Source: Pyxicephalus adspersus (taxonomy: Eukaryota; Chordata; Amphibia; Anura; Pyxicephalidae). From it: a DNA stretch of 64,000 nt. Below, one piece after another: positions 11,976 through 24,421 of this stretch. Every line of letters starts with the position of its first letter. Position 1 is the stretch's first letter. The notes beneath the pieces are model-generated. The model ran no database searches and had not been told where the DNA came from. It worked only from the letters and a program-made list of their open reading frames with translations. A program made the position numbers and the translations under genes. The stretch spans positions 45,204,763 to 45,268,762 of the forward strand of contig NC_092859.1 of the NCBI RefSeq assembly GCF_032062135.1, written 5' to 3'.

Positions 11976-14900
11976 TTTTTTAACCAAAAGGTGTTAAACC
12001 TACGAATTGCATGGCCAAAGATGTGAATAGATAAAATGTGCCTCCTGGTCCAGGAAAAGATACCCCTTTACCTTGGAATGTGGGAAAAATACTGAATTAT
12101 GTGTTGTAGGATTTACCCATTCTACATTGGGCCATTTATTTGTTGAGTCATTTTGTCTCCCCATAAATTTCTTTGTTCCTCACTACACTGCACTGCATAT
12201 ACCAAGTTACTTTGTGTTTTGAATGTTGGTCTTCTAGTTGTGCAAGCTACTGTCTCTGCTTTTTTGGCATTCCAGCTACATATTGGATAAGATATTATTT
12301 TGCATTTTCTGCTTGTCTCCTTTGGTTGATGTTGCTGAATTCCTGCTTAATTTTAAGGATGTTTTAACAAAAACCCAGTCCGGTTAATCACCTGATATTA
12401 GTGCATTCCTGAGATGTCTGTGTTCTTTGTCCTTAGACTTTGTGTTTGTAGTTACAATATCGGCTTGATGTTGCAGTGTTAATAAATGACAAATTTTATG
12501 TTGTGATGGGGATTTAAAAAAAACAGATACTTACTTGTCTCTGTTTTTAGGTTTTCAGTAGACCTTGCGGTCCAAGTTGCCCAGCTACTGGACATGTACC
12601 ATGCAATCCAAAAACTAATTTGTTTGGCACTTACTGTTTAAAAGGTTTAACACCTATGCAGACTACCTGACACTAAGAATTGGATTATGTAACTTGAACA
12701 GGGTGGCTTAAAAAAATTACACCTGGTCCTTAACAATTAACATCTGCTGTGTCAAGTCCATGATGTTTGTTTAAAGTTACTAGTAGATTTCTAATTGGCA
12801 AACAATAGTTTCTGTCTCTGTGAGCTTTTTTTTTATCACATTTGTTACATTTCAATCTTGTGGGATACATTTGGATAAGGAGCCTTGAGCATAAAATATG
12901 TAAATTCCAGTGTTGTAACACCACTTTATATCTTCTCTTCTTAACAAGTATCCCCATTTTTTTGGCCCATCCTTCCGTTTAACTGGTATTCTACCTTTCT
13001 AACATAAAACCTAAACTTCTTTCCAAAAGAGAGCTGTAGTTGCCTTTGCAATAATACCAGCCATAGTGGTTTTCTTGATGGCACTGAACACATTTAAACA
13101 AAAGTGTGAAAGATGCCCCTAAATTTCCCTAGAGAGCTATTCTCCAGGAATTCTGGTTTCTGCTAGGTCACTTTTTATATGATGGTTTTTGAGATTTAGA
13201 TTGGGTCGTATCCAGAGGGGAGAATCATTCACTGGATCAAAATACCCCACTTCTTCTTTTTTTCTTTGTTCATGCCCATCCTCTGGTCTCATATTGTTAG
13301 GAAAAATAAAGTGTGAAATGAGGCTACTATTTTAAGGATTTTATATCTTTATCATGTGATCTTAGAGTACTGGATATGCTAAAAATTCTATTTCCATGCA
13401 CTGGTGTTGTAAAAATACAACTTTCAGAACACTCCTGCTAAGCTTGAGGACAAAAGGGTTCATATTTGTATAGCAGAATGCTGCACTGTTAATAGGTTTC
13501 TCTATGCCATGGGGAATTCAAGCACTAGTACAGCCCTAGGGCAAAGTGCCATTTGCACTTGGTACATTAAAAAAGGTAAATGCCAGAATAAATCAATTTA
13601 AACTACAATAGTTTGTATGTTCCTTTTAAGACATTCAGCTGGTGGTCTGGGTCTCTCAAGTTTGTTTAAATGATTGGTATGTTCATTTAGTTGCAGCAAC
13701 ATGGTACAGATTAATTACCTTTTGAACATTATTTTACAAAACTTGGAATTGGTCATTTTTAGACCATTTGTTTCACAAATGAACAGACTACAACAGAGGT
13801 ATCGTTATTCTTTTGGTTTGCTTGGTAGTTGCTCTGGGGCTCTTGGAACTTTATTCCAGAATGAAATAAAACCTTTCCCCCAGAGGCTAATTTTGTACAT
13901 GTTATTAGAAGATATATTCCAGGTTCCGCTCTTTCAAGCCAAAGAACTGCATCTGCTGGCAGAAAATTTTCACTTCTAATTAAAAACAAGTCCAGTCATT
14001 TTTTACCAAAGCAAAAGTTCCAGTGCCCAGTCAGCAAACCTAACTGGTGTGAAATGAAAAGTTTGCTAATGGAAGCTGTCCCTCCGACATTGAGTAGGAT
14101 CTCTTAATAAATACTACACTGGTATTCCTATACACTAATTCTTCTATAGGATATTTTAATTTTACATATTCAAGTTTCCACTGACATGGTTACAAAAGTA
14201 GCTATATCTATTTTTTTAACAAAAAAAAATCTCTGTAATCTTCCCTGTCAGTAAAATATTTGGTCCTAATCTAAGTACAAGTACTTCTCACTTACCTAAT
14301 CCTGACACTGAAACATGCTGCACTTTCACAGGTCTGAAGACCAAATGTTTAATGTAAATCCAATTGTTACATATATACCATAAAACAGTAATACATCTGA
14401 ACACTCCCTAGATATGTTCGCTTCAGTTTTGTTTATGTTTTGTTTTTTATTGGGGTTCAACTTTTTAGCAGAAAGACTATAGTAAAAAGTTAGAGAAATA
14501 CTAGTCTAGAGTGTAAACAGCATAAGAGACAAGTAGCATCACAAGGTTGTCATTACCTGCTTCCTAATTAATTATTCATAGAAATATACGGATAATGTGG
14601 TTGAGCCAGCAGAACGAAGAGTTCATCTTATACAGGGCCAACATTTATAAAGTAGTTGCTGTACACGGTGCCTTCAGCAGCAACTTGTGATTGCTTACCA
14701 TATAGTAACAAACAACAATGTAGCTTTTTCTTTTAAATCAACAATACTATTAAACTTGCAAGGGGTAACACAGGATATACCACACAGTCTCCATATCTAT
14801 ATGGAACGGTAGAGTTTCTTTCCTCCTGGCTGTGAATAGCTGAGCTACTGCCTGTGGCTTCAATAGAGTCGTTTTGTGTTCCAATTAATAATAAATGAAA

Positions 14901-15559
14901 GATAATGAGATGACAAGATGACATCCCCCCCCCCTTTTTTTTGTAACAACAAAGGTGGGTTCTCTCTGGAGAATAGAAATGTAAGGATCTGACATCTAAC
15001 ACATATAGTAATTTGAACACCTCTATACCAACAATCAACAAGATTAAAAAGTACATTAAAGAAAAATTTCTCTTATTTACCTCTGACAGTATATCTTTTT
15101 GCTTATCCCAAAAATGCTTTGAATTTAATCAAGCTTGTAGGTAACCTAAATCTATACTTGGACAAAGGTTAAACAATATGTAGCATTACTCAAGAGCTGC
15201 TGTTTTTTGTTTTTGTTTCTCCTACAGTAACAGTGGCAACTATGCCAGCAGCTAGACTCAACAGGATACAGACACACCAATGGTTGTATATTATGGGCTT
15301 TGTTAACACGAAAGAACCTAAAAGTCATAAATAGAAGTAATAGCTACTATAGGTACAGTAGGGGTTGGAAACTGTCAGGTAACTGCAAAGCAGTTTAATT
15401 ACACTTTTGTGTGAACCTAAGGGAACAACAAACCTTTGTTTGCACACAATTTCAAATCTGACACTGAGCTTGATTCTTCTGGCAGTATTGAACTGTGGGG
15501 CCTATGGGTGAATTTAACCATCTACCCTGCTCTTGCTCTCTTTATTGACCTAATTAGTG

Positions 15560-16250
15560 ACTAGACCCTACTCCAGTTCTTCCGCTGGTATCTCAGAAAG
15601 CCCTAATCTCTGGGGTAATTGATCTACAGGCCTTAAAACAGTTATTGCTACTAAAGCTGACATAAAGGTAATGATTACAAAGTTAGAGGCCACCCAAAAG
15701 GTGGCTATACATGAGATAAAACAAGATATAGCCAGACTTTGAGAAAGCTGGAGGTGGTAACATCTGGCCTGACACATGGGGTGGCTCAGTTGGAGATTTT
15801 CATTATCAACACTTGGTGTCTCTCCATTTTTCACTGGACAACTTTGAAAATAGAACATGCAGGGAGAACATATAGATGCAAGGTATCCCTGATGATTGCC
15901 AAAAAGTCTGTAATATACAGGAACATGCATCTTTAACCAGCATTTGGCAGATAACCCTTTTTTCTCATCTTAAACTGGACAGAGTTCATTGCATGCTGGA
16001 TCCAAATTCTTTGAATCCTGTCTTTTGTAAAGATCGTTACTATAATATTAAAGAAGCTATTATAAAGGGCAGCCTCAGAAAAGAGCTCAGTGGACCTTGA
16101 CAAAGCTCAAATTTCTTTTCTTCCTGATGTATCTTCCAAAAATCTCCATATGACGTGCCATCTGAAGCCACTACTAGACAAAGTAGGAAGCCAAAGCTAC
16201 TTATTGCTAGGGATTCCCCTTTCACTTGGTTACTTGGTTGTACACAATTC
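15560..16250 (+). pseudogene. L1-type LINE ORF1 relic
   Basis: Plus-strand fragments in three frames read like an L1 ORF1 protein: a coiled-coil-like ATKADIKVMITKLEATQKVA, then LDRVHCMLDPNSLNPVFCKD followed by YYNIKEAIIKG (family pattern: DRAHR..GPK...PRDVI...HYY..KE.IL), then FLPDVS and LKPLLDK...LLGIPLSLG (family pattern: DLSP...R..L.PL...L....I.YRWGFPF.L). At least two frameshifts and several stops. It sits in the opposite orientation to the L1 relic at 10.9-12.0 kb. Confidence 0.6.
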
Positions 16251-16456
16251 AAGAACCACATGCTACTTATGATCCTATTCAGACTCTTTATTTTCTTTTA
16301 ATGTTTTTACTACCTTGATGTTGACTTTGCTGCTGTAGAACTGGTTATCTGTACATTCTATGCCTCTTTCAACTGTGGGCAAGGTTGGATTTATATTTTG
16401 TTATTCCCCTAGGCTGGCTAACGTGCTCTTTCCCAGCAACACCTTTTGACATTGCA

Positions 16457-16495
16457 CATACATACATACATACATACATACATACATACATACAT
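16457..16495 (+). repeat. (CATA)n microsatellite
   Basis: About ten tandem CATA units, directly visible. Confidence 0.97.
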
Positions 16496-17936
16496 CATGT
16501 GAGCTGTTCCTAATACACAAATAATCGCACTGGACTACATCTAACACTGGAAGTGAACATGACAAATAATGTTTTAGTAAACTTTTAATTATCAACATAT
16601 AAAGTATTATATATCTCCTAGAACCGAGGTATATCAACATTATTCATTGAGCTGCATGTGTATTCCACAAAAGATTGCGATTGGTCAAATAAAAAAATAT
16701 CATGGTCTTCATTTTCTTTTTAATATCTTATTTTCATACAATGTTTTTTTTTTGTCTTGGTCTATATTTATTGTGTGTAAATATAGAAAAGGAAAAAAAA
16801 AGGGCAAAGAACACATTTTTGTAGCTTGTGTTTCAAATAATCCTATAGGAAACGACCCATAGCAGTGTGCATTATAAATAAATTGTCTTTCAAATAACTT
16901 TTTTTTTCAACCTCCTATTTTTCTCAGTGAGGGAAAATCCCCTGAACCCTCTTTTATTTCATGTACAAAAAATGATGGCAAGCAGGGGCAATGAATATAA
17001 AATGATACAAAATTAGATTTTAGTGATTAAAGATTTAAATATGGAAACATGCCTTACTGCATGAATTTAGATTTATTTGCAAGAGTCAATTTTTATATAC
17101 TTTTTAAGGCTTAGTGCTGATCCTAATATCCCTCCTTCCCCACACACCCTTTGTATGTATTGACCTATTACATAATTTAAAAATCTAAAATCTTGCCCGA
17201 CTGCAGGGACCATCATGAGCACAGGAACTCTGTAATATATGCTCAAACGGACTCTGCAGGCATCTGATATTCAAACTGTTTCCATCGCTCTCACCCACTG
17301 AGATTAAACTGCTGCATTAATAAAAGTGCGAAATAATCAAAACAAAGCAAGCACAGGCAAAATAAAGGGCACTTCTCTAATTACTTAGCATCAGAGCTGG
17401 GGGTTCATTAAATATTGAGGTGACCCTAATAAAAGGCCACTGACATTCCATTCATTGAGCAAGCTGTCACTTCCTGCACAGAAGAATACAGACACATGGG
17501 AGGAGGGAGCCATGAATAATGCACCTCTTCTCTGTACACCTGATACCAGAGATCAGTTTGGGTTACTAGGTAATGGTTTCTAGTTACAGCAGAGCTCAAA
17601 CACTTGCTGTGACGAAAGAGCTCAAGAAAATGGGCTGAGATGGGTGTATGACCGGGATATGACCTGGTGTGGAGTTGAATTTTATACACTTGATTTCAAG
17701 AACCAAATACTACTGTGTCTCCTGGATACCTGCTTGAGGGAAAAATGTTATTGGTCATATCAGCTGAAAGGAAACTAAAAATGTTTTTTTGTGACTAGGG
17801 ATGAGCAGAGCAATTTTAAAAGCTTAGTGTTGGCCGAGAATTCAACATGTTCATATCTAAACTAAAAACTTAGTACACAAGAATTAGTCGTTTTTTTTTT
17901 TTTTCTCTTTAAATATGTTAATATTAAACAGTATTT

Positions 17937-18060
17937 TTATAGCGCCAACATATTGCGCAGTGCGGTACAATAAATAGTGGCTGCAAATGACAGACGAATA
18001 TAGACAGTGACACAGGAGGAGAGGATCCTGCCCCAAAGAGCTTACAATCTAGGAGGTGGG
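17937..18060 (-). mobile_element. L2/V-SINE 3' tail, 5'-truncated
   Basis: Contains TTATAGCGCCAACATATTGC, GCAAATGACAGACGAATA and AGAGCTTACAATCTAGGAGG. This is the reverse complement of the tail shared with the element at 37790-37940 and with the SINE at 60826-61225. Only the tail is present. Confidence 0.75.
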
Positions 18061-19073
18061 GGGAATACTTTAATATGCCTTCTTTCCTTACAGTATATTA
18101 TTTCTATATTATATGTAATATCAAATATTTTATGTAATAAATGTAAAATGTAAAAAAAAAAAAAAAAAAAACTGGTTCCACCTGGACTGTTCTGTAGCAC
18201 AGGTGCCTCTAAAAGCTTATTTGACTATGTGGAGTAGTTTGAATGTATCTTATCAAACCTAATTTCAGACCACAAAAAATAGGTGACAAACATATAGCCC
18301 AACAGGTTCCTAGTGTTGAGAATCAGTCAGCAGGAAAAACACCTGTGACGTCCACAACCTTTCATCAGCACATTACACCTGCATACCTATGGGGTAAACG
18401 TCAGATAATGTGAACAAGGTGTAGAGAGATTGCAGGCAGAATCTAAAAGTAAATGGCCTCAGAGGCTCCCAATCTGTAACTGTCAGGGGAATTCCTACGA
18501 AGCCCTGGTTACATTATTAATATTGTAGGGTCCTGCAGGCTGTCAGTATTGCTCTAGTTGGCAAACCAATGTTCAGGTCAGAACAGAGGAAAAGTAGGAA
18601 TTTGAGGATTACAGCAAGCATGAATGTATTGTAAATAGAGTTGTCATTGTATTACAGCCCCTTTGTATCATTCTGGTGTAGTATGAAGTAGCTGAAGTAT
18701 GTTACTGTATACATGTATAATTGTTCATTACTGGTAATTGTATTGGGCTCAGTTGACAATGGCGTGGTAACACCTGTTACTACAGTACATCCTATATGTT
18801 TTGTTTCTTCATGTGACATTGCCTGTAATTTATGTACAAAATTATTTGAATGTTCCTTTTGGACATTTTGCACTTAGGACTGTCTGTATGTATGTACCAA
18901 GTTTAACTACAACTAACATAGTTTTCCAAGTAATGCATCCAGGGGATCCCACACAATGCAGTTGCTCCTTAACATTTAGTTATTGCGCAGTATTTTTAAA
19001 GTTGTCATCTTCCTGTCATCTGCATTCAAACACTATAAAATTCCCCTGTTTTAATTGATAAATCACATCTCTC

Positions 19074-19421
19074 AGCAGCACGGTGGCTCACGGGTTAGCA
19101 CTCCAGCCTTTGCAGTGCTAGGTCCTGGGTTCGAATCCCACCCAGGACACTATCTGCATGGAGTTTGCAGGTTCTCCCCGTGTCTGCGTGGGTTTCCTCC
19201 GGGTACTCCGGTTTCCTCCCACATCCCAAAAACATGCAATTAAGTTAATTGGCTTCCCCCTAAAAATTGACCTTGGACTGCATTAACCACATATGACTAT
19301 AGTAGGGATATTAGATTGTGAGCTCCTTTGAGGGACAGTTAGTGACACGACTATGAACTTTGTACAGCGCTGCGTAATATGATGGCGCTATATAAATACT
19401 GTATAATATAATAATAATAAT
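19074..19421 (+). mobile_element. V-SINE with tRNA-like head, conserved core and L2-type tail
   Basis: The head GCAGCACGGTGGCTCACGGG...GGTTCGAATCCCA carries Pol III A- and B-box-like sequence. The core includes ATGGAGTTTGCAGGTTCTCC, CGTGTCTGCGTGGGTTTCCT and CCGGTTTCCTCCCACATCCC, the segment conserved in vertebrate V-SINEs. The tail TACAGCGCTGCGTAATATGA plus GGCGCTATATAAATAC ends in a TAA-rich run. It is nearly full length and well preserved. The tRNA-like head is part of the SINE and not a tRNA gene. Confidence 0.93.
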
Positions 19422-20220
19422 ACTGCAATATATTCAAGATTAATAAAGGACAATCCCAAAACATAGAGCAGGACATTTGTTTGATCATTAACTGGCCCAG
19501 AGAGTATCTTGTCTGACAGTGCTGGCTTAGACATGTTGGTATTATCAGCTGTTGTTTGACATGGTATGCTGCTTTTACAAAGTAAAAGAGGACATAACTG
19601 ATACTGTCTTCATTTACAAGCTGCACCATCAGTTTAATCATGTAAATGTACACAACACAATTTATATAAAAAATGCACTTACAACCTCCTTTTGTGCCTC
19701 CTTAAAAGTTGGAAGATGAAATTCCCTTTTTAATATTTACATTTAGTTTAATATTAACACTTGGTAATAGAAAGTAGCATCTGCTGTGTAAAAAAAAAAA
19801 AAAACTGTTTAAAATTACTTTGCAGAAACCAGTGATGCAGAATGATTTAAATGTGACTTTCCTGCAGCTGAGCAAATATCTGCTAAAATCACCAGCTGTG
19901 ACATATTATCCACTGTAATTTCAATTTGTGATGTTTGTGTTGTTCATCTAAAGCAATGAAACAATTCTCTATAACACTAGGCTTTTAGTTACAGAACATA
20001 AAAGTTTAGATTTAACTACCTGTTACTGCATGGCTTTAGCTTTGCCGCAAGCTACGGACAGAGAAATATCTATGAGAAGGGATGCAGGCTTTCTCTATCC
20101 TTACCATAGCTTCAGAGTCGCTTTTGTTTGCAATATTGTTACTTCTCATAAGGCTAGACCATGAGCTGGCCATCTGATTGAAATCAATAGACTCCCTGTG
20201 TGGCTGATAACTATCTAAAC

Positions 20221-20649
20221 CAAAGGTCAGCAAACTAGCCCGTAGTTTGTTCTGGCTTAACGCTCCTGGCCGATCGGCCTAATCCCAGCCAGCAACCTGC
20301 GGCTCCAGAGCCACGGGTTGCCGGCCGGATTGACCAGGGGGCGTTAGGCCGGAACAAACCACCAGCTAGGCGGTATCTGGCCTAAAGGCCGAAGTTTGCT
20401 GACCTCTGGTTTAGATCAGCCACACAGGGAGCATGCGGCTCTTGAGTCTCCTCTTGCTGTAGCTCCCCTATTTACTGCGGTCGGTAAATCCATCTCTGCA
20501 ATGCATACGGAGGAAAGGGATTTCCCTTCAGGGGGCGTATCTGGTGGGGGGCAGAGCCATTAGGGTGGGACTCGAGAGAGTGTTCGGTCTAGTGTGCTCC
20601 TGCCCAACCCTGAAATGGCCTAGTGGCCACAAAAGTTTGCCTACCTCTG
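20221..20649. mobile_element. Rearranged hAT family A copy with an internal inverted duplication
   Basis: Outer ends CAAAGGTCAGCAAACT and AAAAGTTTGCCTACCTCTG are flanked by a perfect 8-bp duplication ATCTAAAC (20213-20220 and 20650-20657). Inside, a second copy of the left end runs in reverse (GTTTGCTGACCTCTG) and is followed at 20409-20430 by an inverted copy of the host DNA that lies left of the element (20193-20220), missing six bases. The first ~200 bp is therefore an imperfect palindrome that includes non-element DNA. Confidence 0.85.
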
Positions 20650-20784
20650 ATCTAAACAGTGGCTAAGAGATACTTTGAATACATTCCATCCTTGTTGCAG
20701 GATAGTTACTTCATGAGATGCTTGACTGCACTTTTGAACTGATTATGTTTAAAACCTGATTTCTCTTCTGTTATTGTTTCTCAG

Positions 20785-20932
20785 ATGCGTATTGTTTGTA
20801 AGGATGTCTCTGCTGAGGTTCTCTATGATGTTCTGCATGACACCAGCTACCGTAGGAAATGGGACACCAACATGATAGACACCTTTGACATAGGACGGCT
20901 TACAGTCAATGCAGATGTTGGATACTACTCAT
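20785..20932 (+). CDS. stard10: STARD10-like START domain, internal exon A
   Basis: Encodes MRIVCKDVSAEVLYDVLHD then YRRKWDTNMIDTFDIGR and LTVNADVGYYS. This is the part of the START lipid-binding fold that starts near human STARD10 residue 70. STARD10 shuttles phosphatidylcholine and phosphatidylethanolamine between membranes. The exon follows a TTTCTCAG acceptor and ends TCAT|GTAAGA; the split codon becomes TGG (Trp, as in the family's GYYSW) when joined to exon B. The initial ATG is very probably an internal methionine, because the START domain needs upstream sequence and the acceptor abuts it. Length 148 nt, ending in phase 1. The family call is secure. Whether this is the true STARD10 orthologue or a retained paralogue cannot be decided without synteny. 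An earlier coding exon was sought in 1-20784 and not found. Confidence 0.95.
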
Positions 20933-22105
20933 GTAAGACATTCCATATACTTGGGCAGTGCACTATACATATATCTTATGTACATAGTTGTGGGGTGCGT
21001 ATAAGGTGGTATGTTTTAAATTTTACCTCTGCTATAAAAATATTAGTATTTTAGCATATGTGTTGTTGCCAGTCATGCTGTTTTGATTTCCTGTTCAAGA
21101 GTTTACTACAAATCAGACCAGACTCCCAACACCAAAATAAATAAAGGTTCAGGGAGTTACTGGCAATGCCCTAGTCAACCTGTTTTCTGCAGCTCCTGGG
21201 CTCTCAGACAAAATGGGAATTTCCTTGGCAATTTGGACACCTTTACCACAAAATTAAGGTTTTCATCCACAAGTATTACACAAGACTTCAAGGCATAACT
21301 GATGCTTAGAAAGGAAATACACAATATTGGGATATAAGGGTATGCAAATATTTGAAATGGGACTAACTCATTATTTTCCTTCTCACTAGGTTGTGTTTAA
21401 TGGTTGTGCAATTCTGTGATGCATTATAGTTAAATTTGGATCCCCTCAAAAGTAAATGAAATGCATTTTTCCTGATCATTCATTGTTCCTTAAAAGAATG
21501 TTACACAGCTTACAAATTCTGCCATGGTATGTAAACTTGAGCACAGCTGTATATATTAAAGCCCCCAGGTTCATTCCACTAAAACAGATTGGCACCATAA
21601 TGTATATACCATCTAGTAAAGTTACTGGAAAAATTAAACAGATTTGTTGTAGGAATACTAGAAGCATAGTAATCTATGCAAATGTGCATACAGTCCAAAT
21701 ATGGGCAATTTAGAGGATCCCGGATAATAAAAATATATAAAGTTTTAGCCAAAATGTATTCTGCTTCCCACTCTGAAATAAGGCACCAGCAGTTTAATTT
21801 ACATTTATGATGGAACCAGGTCTTTACATTAAGCTGCAATCTTTAAGTTCTCAAAGTTTACTTTTTTCGCCAATCGGCAACAGCTGCAACTAAAAATAAA
21901 CAGGTGATACTTTAAAAATTGCTAGTTTGCAATAATTTATCATGGAAATGTTATATATTTGTCAAAAATATACATACTTTGTCACTTAAGTACTGTTTGC
22001 ATGATTTTTTTTTTCTTACGATCAAAATACACTTGAACATAGCAATTAAGGATGAGCTTAATACTTTTAAGGAATGCTGCAGTTTTCCCCAAAATTCCCA
22101 TTTAC

Positions 22106-22120
22106 AGAACTTGACTTTTT
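22106..22120 (+). repeat. Target-site duplication of L1, copy 1
   Basis: AGAACTTGACTTTTT, identical to 24407-24421 and immediately flanking the L1 insertion. In the L1 sense the site reads TTT/AAAAAG, fitting the L1 endonuclease preference TT/AAAA. Confidence 0.92.
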
Positions 22121-24406
22121 GTATTTCAATATTTTTATTGAATTTTATAGGTACAAGTACAATTAAGTCAACATAAAATACAAGGTATTAACAAGATTAA
22201 CTGAACAAGGGACAGCAAAGTATGATTGTACGTGTATGGACATTGATTATTGACTCATACAATGTCTGAACCACAGAGTTGTCATAATCCTGTATATCTA
22301 ATAGGAATAAATTCCTGAGATCAAAGAATTAGGGAACATGACATGCCATCTGAACTTGTTGATAAAGGTAAACCCATACACAGCGAAATTATAAACAGTA
22401 AGATAAACCAAACCTGTGTCCCTGTTATAAAATAAAACAAAACAAGAAACAATTAAACTACTGGGAGGGGAGGGGAGGGGAGGGAAGAGGAAGTTGTTCA
22501 GACCGTTCACATTAGCGTATTATATCTCACCAGGGAGGCTGAATCTATATTACATATTGTTAAATACGATCCAAGGTTCCCATATATCTTCGAATTTATC
22601 CAACAAATTCTTTAGAGTGTGGGTCAATCTATCATTGATCATAATCCAGTTCAGTTTAGTGTGTATAGGGTCTAAGGATATCGAGGGGGACTTCCAGGCT
22701 TTGGCCAGGGAGATTCTGGCCGCCAGTAATATCAGTCCAATCAACTTTTTTGAGGGACCAGGGAGGGACATGTCAAGCCTGCCACACAGGGCTGCTTCAA
22801 CAGTGCTACCAATCGGTTGATGGAGAACGGTAGATATCAAATCGAACACCCTGTCCCAATATCTTCTGGCTATAGGACATGACCACCAAATATGAAGCAT
22901 TGAACCTCTAGCGTCACAGCCCCGAAAGCAGAAAGGAGAAGTGGAAGGGAACATTTTCGCTAGTCTGTCTGGTGTGAGATACCACCTAAGAGCTACCTTA
23001 TAGTTGGCTTCTATCATTGCCGAATTTAGGGAGATCCTGGAGAGGTAATCCACTCTATCCCACCATTCTTCCAGATCCCATGTAATACCCAATTCAGATT
23101 CCCAGTCCCTCATGTATTGCAATTTATCAGTTGGGGCTACTAAGGCCGAGTAGATCACTGAAATTTGTCCTTTGGTTGAGGCTTGAGAAAGGCACGTGCT
23201 TTCGAATACCGAGGAACGCATGGGTCTCGGGGCCGCTTTAATTACTGTATTGATAAATGAGGACAGTTGTCTATAGCGAAAATGTTCCGAGTAAGGAATT
23301 TCAAAACTACTGACTAAATGTTCCCAGGAAAACACTGCCCTAACATCAATCAAATCCTTCACCCTCCTGAAACCTTTAGAGATCCACCAATGGAAATTAG
23401 ATAAACTTAATCACGGTGGGAATTCCAGATTATTCCATAGTGGGGTCAGAGGTTTATGGGATGAGGTAAGTTGCTGATAATGTTTGAATTTATCCCAAAC
23501 CTGCATGGAGTGGGACAATGCCGGACCTAACACAGTCCCTCGGCCACTTTTCTTACGCCACATCAGGGATTATATTGATCCCGAGAATTTGTCTTGATTC
23601 TCTATTTCCACCCATTGGGGACGAGCTCCATGTAAAGTGCTCAACGAGATCTGTGCTATCTGAGCTGCTACATAATAATATTTCAAATTTGGAACCCCCA
23701 GACCCCCCTTTCGCTTTGGTGCAAAAAGAGTAGTCCTTCGTATTCTGGCCTTCTTCCCAGCCCAAATAAAATGCATTATTTTAGCCTGTAAAAATTCCAA
23801 TTCTTTTACGGGGACCTGAAGCGGGAGCGTGCGAAACCTGGGGAGTAAGTTCATCTTGATAGCCGCTATCCGTCCTAGCCACGAAGGAGGAGCACAGGAC
23901 CACCTACGCAGATCCGTATGGAGTTTTTTAAACAAACCTGTATAATTAGCCTTATAAAGGCTATTGTACAAAGGCGTCAGCCGTATGCCCAGATACTGAA
24001 TGGACTCCTCTTGCCAACTAAAGTCAAACCTTTTACGCACACCCTCTAGCATTCCCAAAGGGATATTTATATTAATGGCTTGGGACTTAGATTTATTCAC
24101 CTTTAGGCCAGAACACAAAGAAAAGTCGTCCAATAGTTTCATTAAATTGGGCAGAGTGGTGGTTGGTGAGGTAATAAACATCAGTATATCATCAGCGAAG
24201 AGGGCACATTTATGTTCTACTTGGCCACAGGTTATCCCTTGAATGTTAGGATCCTTACGCATGGCAATAGCCAGAGGTTCAATAGCTAGGGCAAACAATA
24301 GTGGAGAGAGCGGGCAACCCTGTCTGGTCCCTCTTTTGATCAGAATGGCCGTGGAGAGAAATCCCCCTAACGATATCCTTGCTTCAGGAGAGTCATACAA
24401 TGCCAA
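22121..24406 (-). mobile_element. 5'-truncated L1-clade LINE with ORF2 3' part
   Basis: On the minus strand one reading frame runs from 24406 to 22550 with only two in-frame stops (TAA at 23570-23572, TGA at 23411-23413). The reverse-transcriptase part shows GTRQGCPLSPLLFALAIEPL, then CALFADDILMF with the catalytic ADD, then GLKVNKSKSQ and YLGIRLTPLY. The C-terminal part has a CCHC-like zinc region near CFRGCDARGSMLHIWWSCP. The 3' UTR is 22121-22549, with AATAAA near the end and no long A tail. The 5' end is truncated inside the RT domain. The 15-bp duplications prove its borders. Confidence 0.93.
22463..22484 (+). repeat. G-rich tract in the L1 3' UTR
   Basis: Five runs of three to four G separated by single A on the plus strand (C-rich in the L1 sense). 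It fits a G-quadruplex consensus. L1 3' UTRs often carry polypurine tracts; here the G-rich strand is the gene-sense strand of the STARD10-like transcript. Confidence 0.8.
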
Positions 24407-24421
24407 AGAACTTGACTTTTT
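24407..24421 (+). repeat. Target-site duplication of L1, copy 2
   Basis: AGAACTTGACTTTTT, identical in all 15 bases to 22106-22120. Confidence 0.92.

Larger units (their letters stand above)
1..20784 (+). other. 5' intron or flank of the STARD10-like gene
   Basis: No coding exon could be supported here. The missing 70-residue N-terminal part should end just before an intron whose acceptor is at 20784, so at least part of this stretch is intron. Separate entries cover the recognisable repeats. In 2050-4430, 5500-5760, 8330-10890, 12000-15550, 16500-17930 and 18070-19070 I see only AT-rich unique-looking sequence, poly-T or poly-A runs and short chance open frames without homology. Confidence 0.55.

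Noticed and set aside
19081..19150. tRNA-like sequence with a GGTTCGAATCC B-box
   Set aside because: It continues into the V-SINE conserved core and L2-type tail, so it is a SINE head and not a tRNA gene.
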